NCBI RefSeq assembly: GCF_041729615.1 | Contig: NZ_CP154874.1 | Location: 3,765,501 to 3,829,500 of the forward strand | Reading direction: 5' to 3' | Source of the DNA: Pseudomonas alcaligenes | GTDB taxonomy: Bacteria > Pseudomonadota > Gammaproteobacteria > Pseudomonadales > Pseudomonadaceae | DNA: 64,000 bases | Shown here: piece by piece, positions 26,738 through 37,600 of the stretch | How positions within the stretch are numbered: position 1 is the stretch's first letter | Layout: each line of letters opens with the position of its first letter | The notes under the pieces: generated by a model | Told to the model about the DNA's origin: nothing | Databases searched by the model: none | Seen by the model: the letters and a program-made list of their open reading frames with translations, nothing else | Translations under genes and position numbers: made by a program

Positions 26738-27082
26738 AGCGGTCTTCCTGTTGGCCAAATAACGCAAAAAAAAACGCCACAGCGCCGGGCTCCCGAGGGG
26801 GCAGGGCTTCTGTGACGTCGTTGTCGGTTGAGTGGCAGACACGCCGTTGTGCTGACCGGAGTCGGCCATAGCAGGCGGCGTGCCAGGATCGGCAAGTGGC
26901 TGATTTACCGAGATTTAGCGGTTCTTTCAGAACTTTTCGCGATTTCGGGCTGCACCGCGCTCGACCGCCGCGCATTGAGACAGTGCAGCTGTATGGCCGC
27001 AAAAGCAGGCGACTGTATCGCGCCTGCGGCTAGCTGGCGCGGCATGCTGGCGGCCCTTGCGATTCTCCGGGAGCACCGCTGC
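26738..27082. other. Divergent promoter region, no gene seen
   Basis: 345 bp separate the porin and PhzF-family genes. It has an A-run (9 bases near 26766) and no credible reading frame; it presumably holds promoters for both genes. Confidence 0.4.
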
Positions 27083-27862
27083 ATGCCGTTCGAATTCCAC
27101 CAGATAGATGCTTTCGCCGACCGTCCCTTCACCGGCAACCCGGCCATGGTCTATCGCCTGGACGCCTGGCCGAGCGAGGAGCTGATGCAGCGCATCGCCG
27201 CCGAGCACAACCTGGCGGAGACCGCCTTCGTGGTGAAGGAGGGTGCGGTCTGGCGCATCCGCTGGTTCACCCCCAGTTGCGAGGTGCCGCTGTGTGGCCA
27301 CGGCACCCTGGCCGCGGCCCATGTGCTTTTCGATATCTATGGCGAGGCGGGCGAGCGCCTGGAGTTCGTCTGCCTGTCCGGCGCGCTGGCGGTCAGCCGC
27401 GAGCCTGGCCGGCTGGTGCTGGATTTTCCGGCGATCGGCCTGGCGCCGGCGGACATGCAGGCCGAGGTCGAGCGGGTGCTGGGACAGAAGGTACTGGCCG
27501 TGCAGCTGGGCAAGGAGCTGCTGGCGGAGCTGGAGTCCGAGCAGGCGGTGCGCGCCTGCACGCCGGACCTGGCCGCGCTGGCCGGATTGCCCGGGCTCGG
27601 CGTGATAGTCACGGCGCCGGGGCGCAACCACGATTTCGTCTCGCGCTACTTCGCCCCGGGCATCGGCATCGACGAGGACCCGGTCACCGGCTCGGCCCAT
27701 TGCATACTGGCGCCCTACTGGGCCGGGCGCCTGGGCAGGCACGAGCTGAGCGCCTACCAGTGTTCGGCGCGTGGCGGCGAGCTGCACTGCCGGGTGCTGG
27801 GCGAGCGGGTGCAGATCGCCGGCCAGGCGGTGCTGGTGGCCAGCGGCAGGCTGTTCGTGTAA
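27083..27862 (+). CDS. PhzF-family isomerase
   Basis: This 259-aa protein belongs to the PhzF/DAP-epimerase-like family. It has the N-terminal block FADRPFTGNPAMVY, the catalytic Glu in NLAETAFV, FTPSCEVPLCGHGTLAAAH and the C-terminal GIDEDPVTGSAHC. PhzF itself isomerises a phenazine precursor, but no phenazine genes are present, and many family members have unknown substrates. The ATG at 27083 opens the conserved MPFEFHQIDAFA; GGGAG lies about ten bases upstream. The longer reading frame into 26828 is not supported. Confidence 0.9.
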   Translation: MPFEFHQIDAFADRPFTGNPAMVYRLDAWPSEELMQRIAAEHNLAETAFVVKEGAVWRIRWFTPSCEVPLCGHGTLAAAHVLFDIYGEAGERLEFVCLSGALAVSREPGRLVLDFPAIGLAPADMQAEVERVLGQKVLAVQLGKELLAELESEQAVRACTPDLAALAGLPGLGVIVTAPGRNHDFVSRYFAPGIGIDEDPVTGSAHCILAPYWAGRLGRHELSAYQCSARGGELHCRVLGERVQIAGQAVLVASGRLFV

Positions 27863-27877
27863 GGCGCAGCGCGCCGT

Positions 27878-28977
27878 TCAGCTGCTACTGTAGCGGCGCA
27901 CGCCGGACTCGCCCAGGCTGACATGGGCGGCCACGCTGCCGGGGGCGGCGAACACCACCAGGTGGTCGGCGGCGACGCGGATGCCGACCTGCTGGCCCGG
28001 CAGGTGGTCGGCGTGGCTGGGGAAGATCGCTTCCAGCTGGCTGCCGGTCGGCAGCTGCAGGCGGTACAGGGTGGCGGCGCCAAGGAAGGTCTTGCCGACG
28101 ATCTGGGCACGCAGCGGGCTCTGGTCGTCCGGCACTATGTCGTCGGGGCGCAGCAGTACGTCCACCGCGCTGCCCGGGGCCAGGGTGTAGGCGCGGTTAC
28201 CGCGGATCACGCCCAGTTCGGTCTGCACCGTGTCGGGACTCAGCAGCTGGCCGCGGATGAAGTAGCCCTGGCCGACGAAGCTGGCGACGAAGGGCGTCAG
28301 CGGCTCGTGGTACAGGTTGAAGGGGGTATCCCACTGCTCCAGGCGCCCGTCCTTGAACACGCCGACGTGATCGCTGACGGCGAAGGCTTCCTCCTGGTCG
28401 TGGGTGACCAGGATGGCGCTGGTGCCGCGCGCCTTGAGGATGTCGCGCACCTCGAAGCTGAGGCGCCGGCGCAGCTCGCCGTCGAGGTTGGAGAAGGGCT
28501 CGTCGAGCAGCAGCAGCTGCGGCTCCGGTGCCAGTGCGCGGGCCAGGGCCACGCGCTGCTGCTGGCCGCCGGACAGCTCGTGGGGGAAGCGCTTGCCCAG
28601 GTGGCCGAGCTTGACCAGCTCCAGCAGCTCGGCGGTGATGCGTTCGCGCTCGGGGTGCTTGCGGATGCCGAAGGCCACGTTGTCCGCCACGTTGAGGTGG
28701 GGGAACAGCGCGTAGTCCTGGAACACCATGCCGATGCGGCGCTTCTCTGGTGCCAGGGTGAAGCCGGCGCGCGAGATCACCTCACCGGCCAGCTCGATCT
28801 CGCCTTCCTGCACCGGCTCGAAGCCGGCGATGGCGCGCAGGGTGGTGGTCTTGCCGCAGCCGGAGGGGCCGAGCAGGCAGCCGATGTCGCCGGCGTTGAG
28901 GTGCAGGTCGAGCGCCTGCACGATGCGATGGCCCTGGTAGCCGCAGGCCAGTTGGCGCAGGGACAGCAGCAGCTGGC

Positions 28978-28981
<4 letters not shown>
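27878..28981 (-). CDS. ABC transporter ATP-binding protein
   Basis: This 367-aa ATPase has Walker [11 protein letters not shown], the Q-loop VFQDYALFP, signature [15 protein letters not shown], Walker [13 protein letters not shown] and the His switch [12 protein letters not shown]-terminal TOBE-like domain (~250-360) fits the ferric-iron/spermidine/putrescine importer group. No permease or binding-protein gene is adjacent, so its partners are elsewhere. It overlaps the argF stop codon by four bases (ATGA), so the two are co-translated. Confidence 0.9.
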
Positions 28982-29898
<917 letters not shown>

Positions 29899-30195
29899 CT
29901 TCTTACTACCTTATTTCGACAACGGTCGCGGCCCGGTTTTTCCGGGGAAAAGCAGTCCGCTCAACGGCTGGAGCCGCGCGGGGCGACGGATGGGGGAGGC
30001 GCGATCTTATAAGGAAAAGACGCACCGGAGCAAATGAGCCCCGGGCGGACGATTTCTCCTCGGCCTGCGGCTGCCGTCACAAAAGTGACACATCGGCTTG
30101 CCCGTGCCAAATCCCCGCTCCTACCATGCGCCCCGCCTGGAATGGCACCCGCCCCGCAACGGGGCTTCATGGATAGCAATGCAAAGGAGTCTTGC

Positions 30196-30627
30196 ATGAA
30201 ACACGTAGCCTATGCCGCCGCCCTTTCCGCTCTGGCCCTGCTGACTGGCTGTGCCAGCCAGAACTACAGCCAGCCGAGCGCCCCGCTCAACGGTGAAGTG
30301 GAAACCAACCTGAAAGCGGACGTGAAAGTCGGCGAGTCCATCAGTGGCGAGTCTTCGGTGAACATCCTGTTCGGCATGTTCAAGCTGGGTGGCGACTCCC
30401 AGTACGCCGATGGCGTGACCTACGGTGGTGGCGAAGGTGGTTTTGCCCTGGGCCTGGACCCGGTGGCCACCGCCAAATCCGCCGCAGCCTTCAAAGCAGT
30501 GAAAAGCTCCGGTGCCGACCTGATCGTCGCGCCGCGCTATGAAGTCAGCGTGCAGGATTACATGGTGTACAAGTCGGTCAACGTCAAGGTGACCGGCAAC
30601 AAGGGCACCATCACCGCAATCCGCTGA
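30196..30627 (+). CDS. Putative lipoprotein
   Basis: This 143-aa protein has a strong Shine-Dalgarno AAAGGAGT, a lipoprotein signal with ALLTGC (Cys19) and then a soluble domain with SISGESSVNILFGMFKLGGD and GADLIVAPRYEVSVQDYMVY. The sequence is reminiscent of TRL-type outer-membrane lipoproteins, but I am not sure of the family. It is followed by a perfect palindrome at 30671-30697. Confidence 0.8.
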   Translation: MKHVAYAAALSALALLTGCASQNYSQPSAPLNGEVETNLKADVKVGESISGESSVNILFGMFKLGGDSQYADGVTYGGGEGGFALGLDPVATAKSAAAFKAVKSSGADLIVAPRYEVSVQDYMVYKSVNVKVTGNKGTITAIR

Positions 30628-30670
30628 TCGATGCGGGGCCCGGCCCCCTGTCGAGCATGATTGCAGCCCG

Positions 30671-30697
30671 AATCGGCGGGCATGATGCCCGCCGATT
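30671..30697. terminator. Perfect 13-bp palindrome after the lipoprotein gene
   Basis: AATCGGCGGGCAT at 30671-30683 mirrors ATGCCCGCCGATT at 30685-30697 around one base. It lies 44 bp after the lipoprotein stop. It can form a stable hairpin, but there is no downstream T-run, so a terminator role is tentative. Confidence 0.5.
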
Positions 30698-30795
30698 CAC
30701 GAAATGAAGGCCTCTGGCCAACCCTCCTTCCAGCCTCCATAGTCTTGTTTCCACGACCCGACCGGTCGTCTCGAACAGAACAATGAGGCTAGGCC

Positions 30796-32904
30796 ATGAC
30801 CAAGACCCTCCATCACCGTGCCTGTCACCTGTGCGAGGCCATCTGCGGCCTGACCATCGAAACCGCAGACCAGGCAGACGGCAGCCGCCAGATCCTCTCG
30901 ATCAAGGGCGATGCCCAGGACAGCTTCAGCCGTGGCCATATCTGCCCGAAAGCCGTGGCCCTGCAGGACATCCAGAACGACCCGGACCGCGTGCGCCAGC
31001 CGCTGCGCAAGGTCGCCGGGCAATGGCAGCCGATCGCCTGGGATGAGGCCTTCGCGCTGGTCGCCGAGCGTCTGTCGGCGATCCAGGCCGAGCACGGCAG
31101 GAACGCCGTGGCCGTGTACCAGGGCAACCCCAGCGTGCACAACTACGGGCTGATGACCCACAGCAACTACTTCCTCGGCCAGCTGAAGACGCGCAACCGC
31201 TTCTCCGCCACCTCGGTGGACCAGCTGCCGCACCACCTGACCAGCTACCTGATGTACGGCCACGGCCTGCTGCTGCCGATCCCGGACATCGACCATACCC
31301 AGTTCATGCTGATCCTCGGTGGCAACCCGCTGGCCTCCAACGGCAGCATCATGACCGTGCCGGACGTGGAGAAGCGCCTCAAGGCGCTCAAGGCCCGTGG
31401 CGGCAGGCTGGTGGTGGTCGACCCGCGGCGCAGCGAGACGGCGGCCATGGCCGACCAGCATCTGTTCGTGCGCCCGGGCAACGACGCCGCGCTGCTGCTC
31501 GGCCTGCTCAATACCCTGTTCGACGAGGGCCTGACCCGCGCCAGCCACCTGCCGGTCAACGGCCTGGAGCAGGTCCGCGAGGCCATCGCGCCGTTCACCG
31601 CCGAGGCCATGAGCGCGCGCTGCGGCGTGCCGGCGCAGGACCTTCGCCAGCTGGCCCGCGACTTCGCCGCGGCCGAGTCGGCGGTGTGCTACGGGCGCAT
31701 GGGGGTGTCCACCCAGGCCTATGGCAGCCTGTGTCACTGGCTGATCCAGCTGATCAACCTGGTCACCGGCAATCTCGACAGCGTCGGCGGCGCGCTGTGC
31801 ACCAGCCCGGCCGTCGACCTGGTGGCGAGCACTTCCGGCGGCCACTTCAACGTCTGGCAGAGCCGCGTCTCCGGCCTGCCGGAATACGGCGGCGAGCTGC
31901 CGGTGGCGGCCCTGGCCGAGGAGATGCTCACCCCCGGCGAGGGGCAGATCCGCGCGCTGATCACGGTGGCCGGCAACCCGGTGCTGTCCACGCCCAACGG
32001 CCGCCAGCTGGAGCAGGCCCTGGAGGGGCTGGACTTCATGGTCGCGGTGGATCTCTACATCAACGAGACCACCCGCCACGCCGACCTGATCCTGCCGCCC
32101 ACCGCGCCGCTGGAGCACGATCACTACGACACCACCTTCAATATGTTTGCCGTGCGCAACGTCACCCGCTTCAACGAGCCGGTGCTGGCCAAGCCTGCAG
32201 GCGCGCTGGACGACTGGGAGATCTTCGTCGGCCTGGCCCAGGCCTTCGCCGCGAAGAACGGCACCGAGCTGAAGCCGACGATGCCGCCGCAGCAGATGAT
32301 CGACATGGGCCTGCGCTTCGGCCCCTATGGCGACAAGTCCGAGCACAAGCTGAGCCTGGCGGCGCTGCGCGACGCGCCCCACGGCATCGACCTGGGCCCG
32401 CTCAAGCCGAACCTGGCGGCGCGCCTGAAGACCGAATCGAAGGCCATCGAGGCCGCTCCGGCGTTGCTGGTGGCGGACCTCGCGCGCTTCGCCGCCGAGC
32501 CGCAACCGGCCGCCGGCGAGCTGCTGCTGATCGGCCGGCGCCATGTGCGCAGCAACAACTCCTGGATGCACAACTACCAGCGCCTGGTGAAGGGCAAGCC
32601 GCGCCACCAGCTGCTGATGCACCCCGACGATATGGCCGGCAGAGGCCTGAGCGACGGCCAGCGCGTGCGCGTGCAGTCGCGGGTCGGGGTGATCGAGGTG
32701 GAGGCGCTGGCCAGCGACGAGATGATGCCCGGTGTGGTCAGCCTGCCGCATGGCTGGGGGCATGCCCGGCCCGGCGTGCAGATGGCGATTGCCAGCGCCC
32801 AGCCGGGTGCCAGCGCCAACGACCTGACCGACGAGCGTCAGCTCGACGCGGTGTCCGGCAACGCGGCGCTCAATGGCGTGCCGGTGCGCGTGGAGGCTGC
32901 CTAG
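30796..32904 (+). CDS. Molybdopterin-dependent oxidoreductase, FdhF/NarB type
   Basis: This 702-aa protein has the N-terminal [4Fe-4S] motif in HRACHLCEAICGL followed by GHICPKAV, then molybdopterin-binding domains (NYFLGQLKTRNRFSATSVDQ, FMLILGGNPLASNG, GRLVVVDPRRSETA, INETTRHADLILPPTAPLE) and the C-terminal cap domain (ATDMQ-like blocks replaced by DDMAGRGLSDGQRV, GWGHARPG). No Tat signal is seen, so it is cytosolic. No partner subunits are adjacent. The substrate is unknown; cysteine or selenocysteine at the molybdenum site is not obvious. Confidence 0.88.
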   Translation: MTKTLHHRACHLCEAICGLTIETADQADGSRQILSIKGDAQDSFSRGHICPKAVALQDIQNDPDRVRQPLRKVAGQWQPIAWDEAFALVAERLSAIQAEHGRNAVAVYQGNPSVHNYGLMTHSNYFLGQLKTRNRFSATSVDQLPHHLTSYLMYGHGLLLPIPDIDHTQFMLILGGNPLASNGSIMTVPDVEKRLKALKARGGRLVVVDPRRSETAAMADQHLFVRPGNDAALLLGLLNTLFDEGLTRASHLPVNGLEQVREAIAPFTAEAMSARCGVPAQDLRQLARDFAAAESAVCYGRMGVSTQAYGSLCHWLIQLINLVTGNLDSVGGALCTSPAVDLVASTSGGHFNVWQSRVSGLPEYGGELPVAALAEEMLTPGEGQIRALITVAGNPVLSTPNGRQLEQALEGLDFMVAVDLYINETTRHADLILPPTAPLEHDHYDTTFNMFAVRNVTRFNEPVLAKPAGALDDWEIFVGLAQAFAAKNGTELKPTMPPQQMIDMGLRFGPYGDKSEHKLSLAALRDAPHGIDLGPLKPNLAARLKTESKAIEAAPALLVADLARFAAEPQPAAGELLLIGRRHVRSNNSWMHNYQRLVKGKPRHQLLMHPDDMAGRGLSDGQRVRVQSRVGVIEVEALASDEMMPGVVSLPHGWGHARPGVQMAIASAQPGASANDLTDERQLDAVSGNAALNGVPVRVEAA

Positions 32905-33638
32905 AGATCCACTCCGTAGGCGGCGTAGATCCTCTCGATGGTGCCGTTCTGCTTGAGCCGCGCGAGCGCGGCGTCCAGCTTGTCCACCCAGGCCGCGTGC
33001 CTGGGCTGGATGCGCATGCTGACATCGTAGGAGCTGATCACATCGCCTATTTCCAGCTGGCGGTATTCGCTGATCTTGAGCTGGTGATACTGGGCAATGG
33101 CCTTGTTGACGATGATCTGGTCGAAGCGTGACTTGGCCAGCATGCTCAGCAGCTGTTGCTCGCTCAGGCCGTTGCGCCGGTCCAGCTGCCCGGAGGCGAT
33201 CAGCGGAGCCAGCTCGGGGTAGGCGTAGCCACGCACCATGCCCACCGACTTGCCGCGCAGGTCCTCGGGATGCCTTACCGGGAAAGCCTTGCCCGGCGCG
33301 AAGACCAGGCTGTCGACCACCTTGCCGAAGGGTAGCGAGAAGACTCCCGGGACCTTCTGATCCTTCACCCAGCCGGGGTAGACACCAGGCTCGATATCGA
33401 GCTTGCCCTCGTTGAACAGCAGGCCGATGCGCGGATAGGGGTAGTACTGCACGTTGAAGCGATCGCCGGTGATCCTCGCCAGCTCGTCGAAGATGTCCTG
33501 GTAGATGCCGCGCCTGCCATCCTCGATCATCATCGGCGGGTAGTCGTAGAAACCCACCTCGAAGGTTGCGGCGTCCGCAACCTGCAAGTAGCAGCTTAGG
33601 CACAGCGCAGTCAGCGCCTCGATCAACCGCTTCGGCAC
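32901..33638 (-). CDS. Periplasmic solute-binding protein, family 3
   Basis: This 245-aa protein has a signal peptide (1-23) and a family-3 extracellular solute-binding fold: FEVGFYDYPPMMIEDGRRG at the start, RHPEDLRGKSVGMVRGYAY in the middle and LKQNGTIERIYAAYG at the end. Such proteins usually serve amino-acid transporters or sensors. No transporter gene is adjacent. It converges with the molybdopterin oxidoreductase gene, overlapping its stop by four bases. Confidence 0.85.
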   Translation of the reverse strand: MPKRLIEALTALCLSCYLQVADAATFEVGFYDYPPMMIEDGRRGIYQDIFDELARITGDRFNVQYYPYPRIGLLFNEGKLDIEPGVYPGWVKDQKVPGVFSLPFGKVVDSLVFAPGKAFPVRHPEDLRGKSVGMVRGYAYPELAPLIASGQLDRRNGLSEQQLLSMLAKSRFDQIIVNKAIAQYHQLKISEYRQLEIGDVISSYDVSMRIQPRHAAWVDKLDAALARLKQNGTIERIYAAYGVDL

Positions 33639-33763
33639 GGCGCCCGATCCTCCTTCCGGTTTCTCCTCAGCTTAGCCATCCCCGACCCAGGCGCTGGGTC
33701 TTTCGTGTACAATCGCGCCACCGTGCCCGGCACAGGTCCGGGAAAGTTCAGACGAGGTGAGTC

Positions 33764-34093
33764 GTGGATATTATCGATACCATCAAAGAGCAGATCGCCA
33801 ACAACACCATCCTGCTGTACATGAAAGGCTCGCCGAACGCGCCGCAGTGCGGCTTCTCCGCTCGCGCCGCGCAGGTGGTGATGGCCTGCGGCGAGAAGTT
33901 CGCCTACGTGGACATCCTGCAGAACCCGGAAATCCGCGCCAACCTGCCCAAGTACGCCAACTGGCCGACCTTCCCCCAGCTGTGGGTGGCCGGTGAGCTG
34001 GTCGGCGGCAGCGACATCATGACCGAGATGTTCGAGAAGGGTGAGCTGCAGACCCTGATCAAGGAAGCCGCCGAGAAGGCCAAGGCCGAGTAA
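33764..34093 (+). CDS. grxD: Monothiol glutaredoxin
   Basis: Grx4-type glutaredoxins carry [2Fe-2S] clusters between glutathione and target proteins. The 109-aa product has the monothiol CGFS motif (Cys29, in SPNAPQCGFSARA) and NWPTFPQLWVAGELVGGSDI. It starts with GTG at 33764 and has an intrinsic terminator just downstream. Confidence 0.95.
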   Translation: MDIIDTIKEQIANNTILLYMKGSPNAPQCGFSARAAQVVMACGEKFAYVDILQNPEIRANLPKYANWPTFPQLWVAGELVGGSDIMTEMFEKGELQTLIKEAAEKAKAE

Positions 34094-34111
34094 GGCGCTG
34101 CGTTGTTCCCG

Positions 34112-34140
34112 AAAGCCGATGCCTGTGCATCGGCTTTTTT
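34112..34140 (+). terminator. Intrinsic terminator of grxD
   Basis: AAAGCCGATGC, loop CTGT and GCATCGGCTTT are followed by a T-run. Confidence 0.9.
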
Positions 34141-34158
34141 GTGTCCGAGGATTCATGG

Positions 34159-34647
34159 ATGAACAGATTTCTGCTGCTGGGCCTGGCCCTGCTGAGCGCC
34201 AGCGCCCAGGCCGACTGCGGCTACCGCCCGCTGGTCATCGCGCCGGAGACGGCCGCGCTCTATGTCGGCTTCGGCGAGCGGGTGCGGGTGGAGTTCGATA
34301 ACTACAAGCTGGATGGCGAGGTGGACAGCTTTCCCGAGCCGCCGCTGCGCATCCGCCGGGACGCCGCCCTGTGCCAGGTCGACGGTGGCATCTGGCGGCG
34401 TGACGGCGTGTATCTGGATCGCGCCGAGCGGCGCCTGCTGGTGCAGAGTTTCAGCGGCTCGGGTGGCGAGCTGACGATCTTCGACACGGCCAGCTGCGCC
34501 GAACTGGCCCGCCTCGAGCTACCGGAAGCCAGCTGGGCCCTGCAGGGCGACAGCCTGGTCGTCGGGCGCCAATGCCGCGAGGCGGGGCTGGAACATTGCT
34601 CCCTGCGCGAGGTGCATGCCCTGGATGCCGACTGTCTTCCCGATTGA
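34159..34647 (+). CDS. Exported protein of unknown function
   Basis: This 162-aa protein has a signal peptide (MNRFLLLGLALLSASAQA) and several cysteines (DCGYRPL, ALCQVDGG, ASCAEL, RQCREAGLEHCSLREV, DADCLPD) that may form disulfides in the periplasm. I chose the ATG at 34159 because it opens the signal peptide; the frame extends a little upstream. No domain is recognised. It converges on the large penicillin-binding-protein gene. Confidence 0.72.
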   Translation: MNRFLLLGLALLSASAQADCGYRPLVIAPETAALYVGFGERVRVEFDNYKLDGEVDSFPEPPLRIRRDAALCQVDGGIWRRDGVYLDRAERRLLVQSFSGSGGELTIFDTASCAELARLELPEASWALQGDSLVVGRQCREAGLEHCSLREVHALDADCLPD

Positions 34648-34650
34648 GGG

Positions 34651-37600
34651 CTACAGCAGGCGTACCTGCGTCGCGCCGGGAGGCTGGCCGCAACCGGTCT
34701 GCGCAGTCGGCTCCAGATAGGGTGAAAGGAGCGGCGCCATGCCCTTGAGCACCTGCACCGGTAGCGCCGAGGTGAAGCGGAAACCTTCCGCCGCCTGGCC
34801 CGGTACGAAGGCGGTGAGGGTGCCGAAGTGGCGCGGCCCCAGGTAGAAGACGAAGGTGGCGGTGCGGTTCATCGCCCGCGAACTCAGCACATGGCCGCCG
34901 CGGGTGGTGCTCTCGATGCGGTTGTCGCCGGTGCCGGTCTTGCCGCCGAGCACCAGCGGCGTGCCGTCGGCCAACTGGAAGCTGCCGTGCAGGCGCCGCG
35001 CGGTACCGGCTTCGACCACCTGGGAGAGGGCACCGCGCAGGGCCGCTGCTACTTCCGAGGGCAGCACCCGCTGGCCACGCTGGCTGTCCTGCTGCAGTCG
35101 CGTTTCATAGGGCGTCCCGGCGGCGAAGTGCAGGCTGTCGATGCGCACGCTGGGCTGGCGGATGCCGTCGTTCTGAATGATGCCCATCAGCTCGGCCAGC
35201 GCCGCCGGCCTGTCGCCGGAGCTGCCGATGGCGGTGGCCAGCGACGGCACCAGGTGCTCGAAGGGGTAGCCCAGGCGCTTCCAGCGCTGGTGGATGTCGA
35301 GGAAGGCCTCGACCTCCAGCAGGGTGCGGATGCGGCTGTCGCGGGCGCTCTTGTGGCGGGTCTTGAACAGCCAGCCGTAGACCTCCTGGCGCTCCTCGGC
35401 GCTGGCCGCCACGGCGTCCTTGAAGCTGGCCTGCGGATTTTCGATCAGGTAGCCGAGCAGCCACAGCTCCAGCGGGTGCACGCGGGCGATGTAGCCCTGG
35501 TCCGGCAGGCTCCAGGCGCCGGGGCCGTAGTCCAGGTACAGGGCCTGGAGCTTCTTGTCGGTGAGTTTCTCGGTCTTGTCGTTGGCGTGGGCGCGGATGA
35601 AGGCGGCGAAGGTCGCCTGGTCCACCTCCGGCATCAGGTAGCGGTGCACCGCTGCCAGGCGCACGGCGGTGGGGCGCAGGCCTTCGAGGAAGGTGTCCAG
35701 GCGCTGCTGGGCGTTCTGCCCCTGGTACTTGCGCCAGAAGCGCAGTAGGAAGGTGGTGCCCTCGCGGTCGGCGAAGCGCTTGAGGTAGCCCTCGCGCAGT
35801 GGATGCTTGTCGTCCTGCAGCAGCGCCGCGCTGTTGCTGGCGCCGTGGTAGGTGCTGTAGCGCACCAGGTCGCGCAGCAGGCGGATGAAGGGCAGGTTGA
35901 TCGACTCCTGCAGGGCCACGCGCAGGGTGGGGATGCGCGCGTTGTCCTCGCGCTTGAAGTTGCTGAAGGTGTGCGCGCCGCCGCCGGTGAAGAAGGTCTC
36001 GTAGGGGCTGGCCGAATACTTGCGCTCCAGCGCCGCCTCCAGGGTGTCGCGCAGGTTCTGCTCGGGCTTGGCGATCAGCTGGTCGATCACCCAGCGGCTC
36101 AGGTGATCCTGCGCCGCCACCTCGACCTTGCGCAGCGCGTCCACGCTCTGCCCGGCATAGCGCGCATGCAGCTCGGCGATCACCTCCAGGTAGGTGGTCA
36201 GCACCCGCAGCTTGGCGGTGGAACCCAGCTCCAGCTTGCTGCCCTCGTTGAGGTCGAAGGGCTGGTCGGTGCTGTCGGTCTGCACCCGCACCCGCGCGCC
36301 ATCCGGGCTGCGTTCGAACAGGGTGAAGCTGTAGCGCACCTCGGCGGTCTTCTCCGGCGACAGCAGGCGTTCGCCGTACAGGCCGATCTGCCCGGCGAAC
36401 TCCGGGTCGGCCAGCTGGCGCAGGTAGGCGCTGGCCTGCTGCTGCAGCTCGGCGTTGAGGGTGCTGGTGGCGGCCAGGTCGAGGCGGTCGAGGTCGTACA
36501 ACGGCAGGTTGAGCAGGCCGGACAGCCGCGAGCGGGCCACGCTGATGCCCTTGTTGCCCTGCACCGGCTGGATCGCCGGGTACTGCTCCAGGTCGCGGAA
36601 CTGCAGGCGCTGCGCCAGCGCCGCGTCGCGCAGCGCCCAGTCGATCACGCCGCCGGCGGCGAGTACGCGGATATGACTGTCGGTCAGCGTCTCCAGCTCC
36701 TTGCGGCCCTGGGCCAGGTAGTAGGAGGGGCGGCGCTGGGCGATCATCAGGGCCAGCACCTGGCGCAGCGCCAGGCCACGCTCGGCGCGGCTGGCCAGCG
36801 GCGTGCGGGCCGGGTCGAGGAGGGCGTTGACCCGCGCGAAGTCGGCACCGAACCACACGCGCAGGCCGTCGGCCAGGCCGTGCACCTCGCCGTGGCCGGG
36901 GGCGGCGGAGAGCGGCACGCTGTTGAGGTAGTCGCGCACGATGCGCTGGCGCGTGGCGAAGGTTTCCGGGCCCTGCTGGTAGGCGCGCACGCTGGCGGAC
37001 ACCATCTGCCGCAGCTTTTCCATGGCCGAGAGGGTCAGGCCGTCGGGCGAGTGGCGGTACTTCTCCAGCTGGGTGGCCAGGGTACTGCCACCGGCCGACT
37101 GTTCCTGCAGGGCGAAGCTCTTGCCGACCTGCGACAGCGCCGCCCTGGCGAAGCGCGGCCAGTCCACCGCCGGGTTGGCCAGTGGCTGGTCGGCAGCGAG
37201 CAGGTGGCGGTTCTCGATGAACAGCAGGCTGCTGACCACCAGCGGCGGGATGTCGCTGAACTGCGGGTAGAGCTGCTGCGGGTAGCGGAACAGGTACAGC
37301 GGATCGCCGCGGCAGTCGCTGATGGCCAGGCCGGCCTGCATCTTCTCGGCGAAGGGCGGGAAGAAACCGTGGCCGGCGTAGGTGCGCAGGGCGTCGGACT
37401 GGCGCGCCTGGGCGGTAATCAGGAACTGCCGTTGCTGCAGGCGCTCCAGCAGCAGCGGCAGGTGCGCGTAGCCCAGGCGCTTGTCGAAGGGGCCGTCGCT
37501 GGGAAACAGGATGGCCGGGCTCGGGCCGGGCTCGACCCGGTAGCTCAGGCTGGCGGCGTAGCGGCTGAACTCGCGGGCCTGCAGACGCGCGGTGGTGAGT

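Noticed and set aside
26828-27082. Upstream extension of the PhzF-family gene
   Set aside because: The conserved family N terminus starts at 27083 and the extension has no similarity to the family.
29899-30195. ArgR site upstream of argF
   Set aside because: Only partial matches to the TGTCGC-type pattern were seen, not enough to mark a site.
30697-33603. 968-codon minus-strand frame over the molybdopterin oxidoreductase
   Set aside because: It is an antisense shadow with no motif; the plus-strand product is recognisable throughout.
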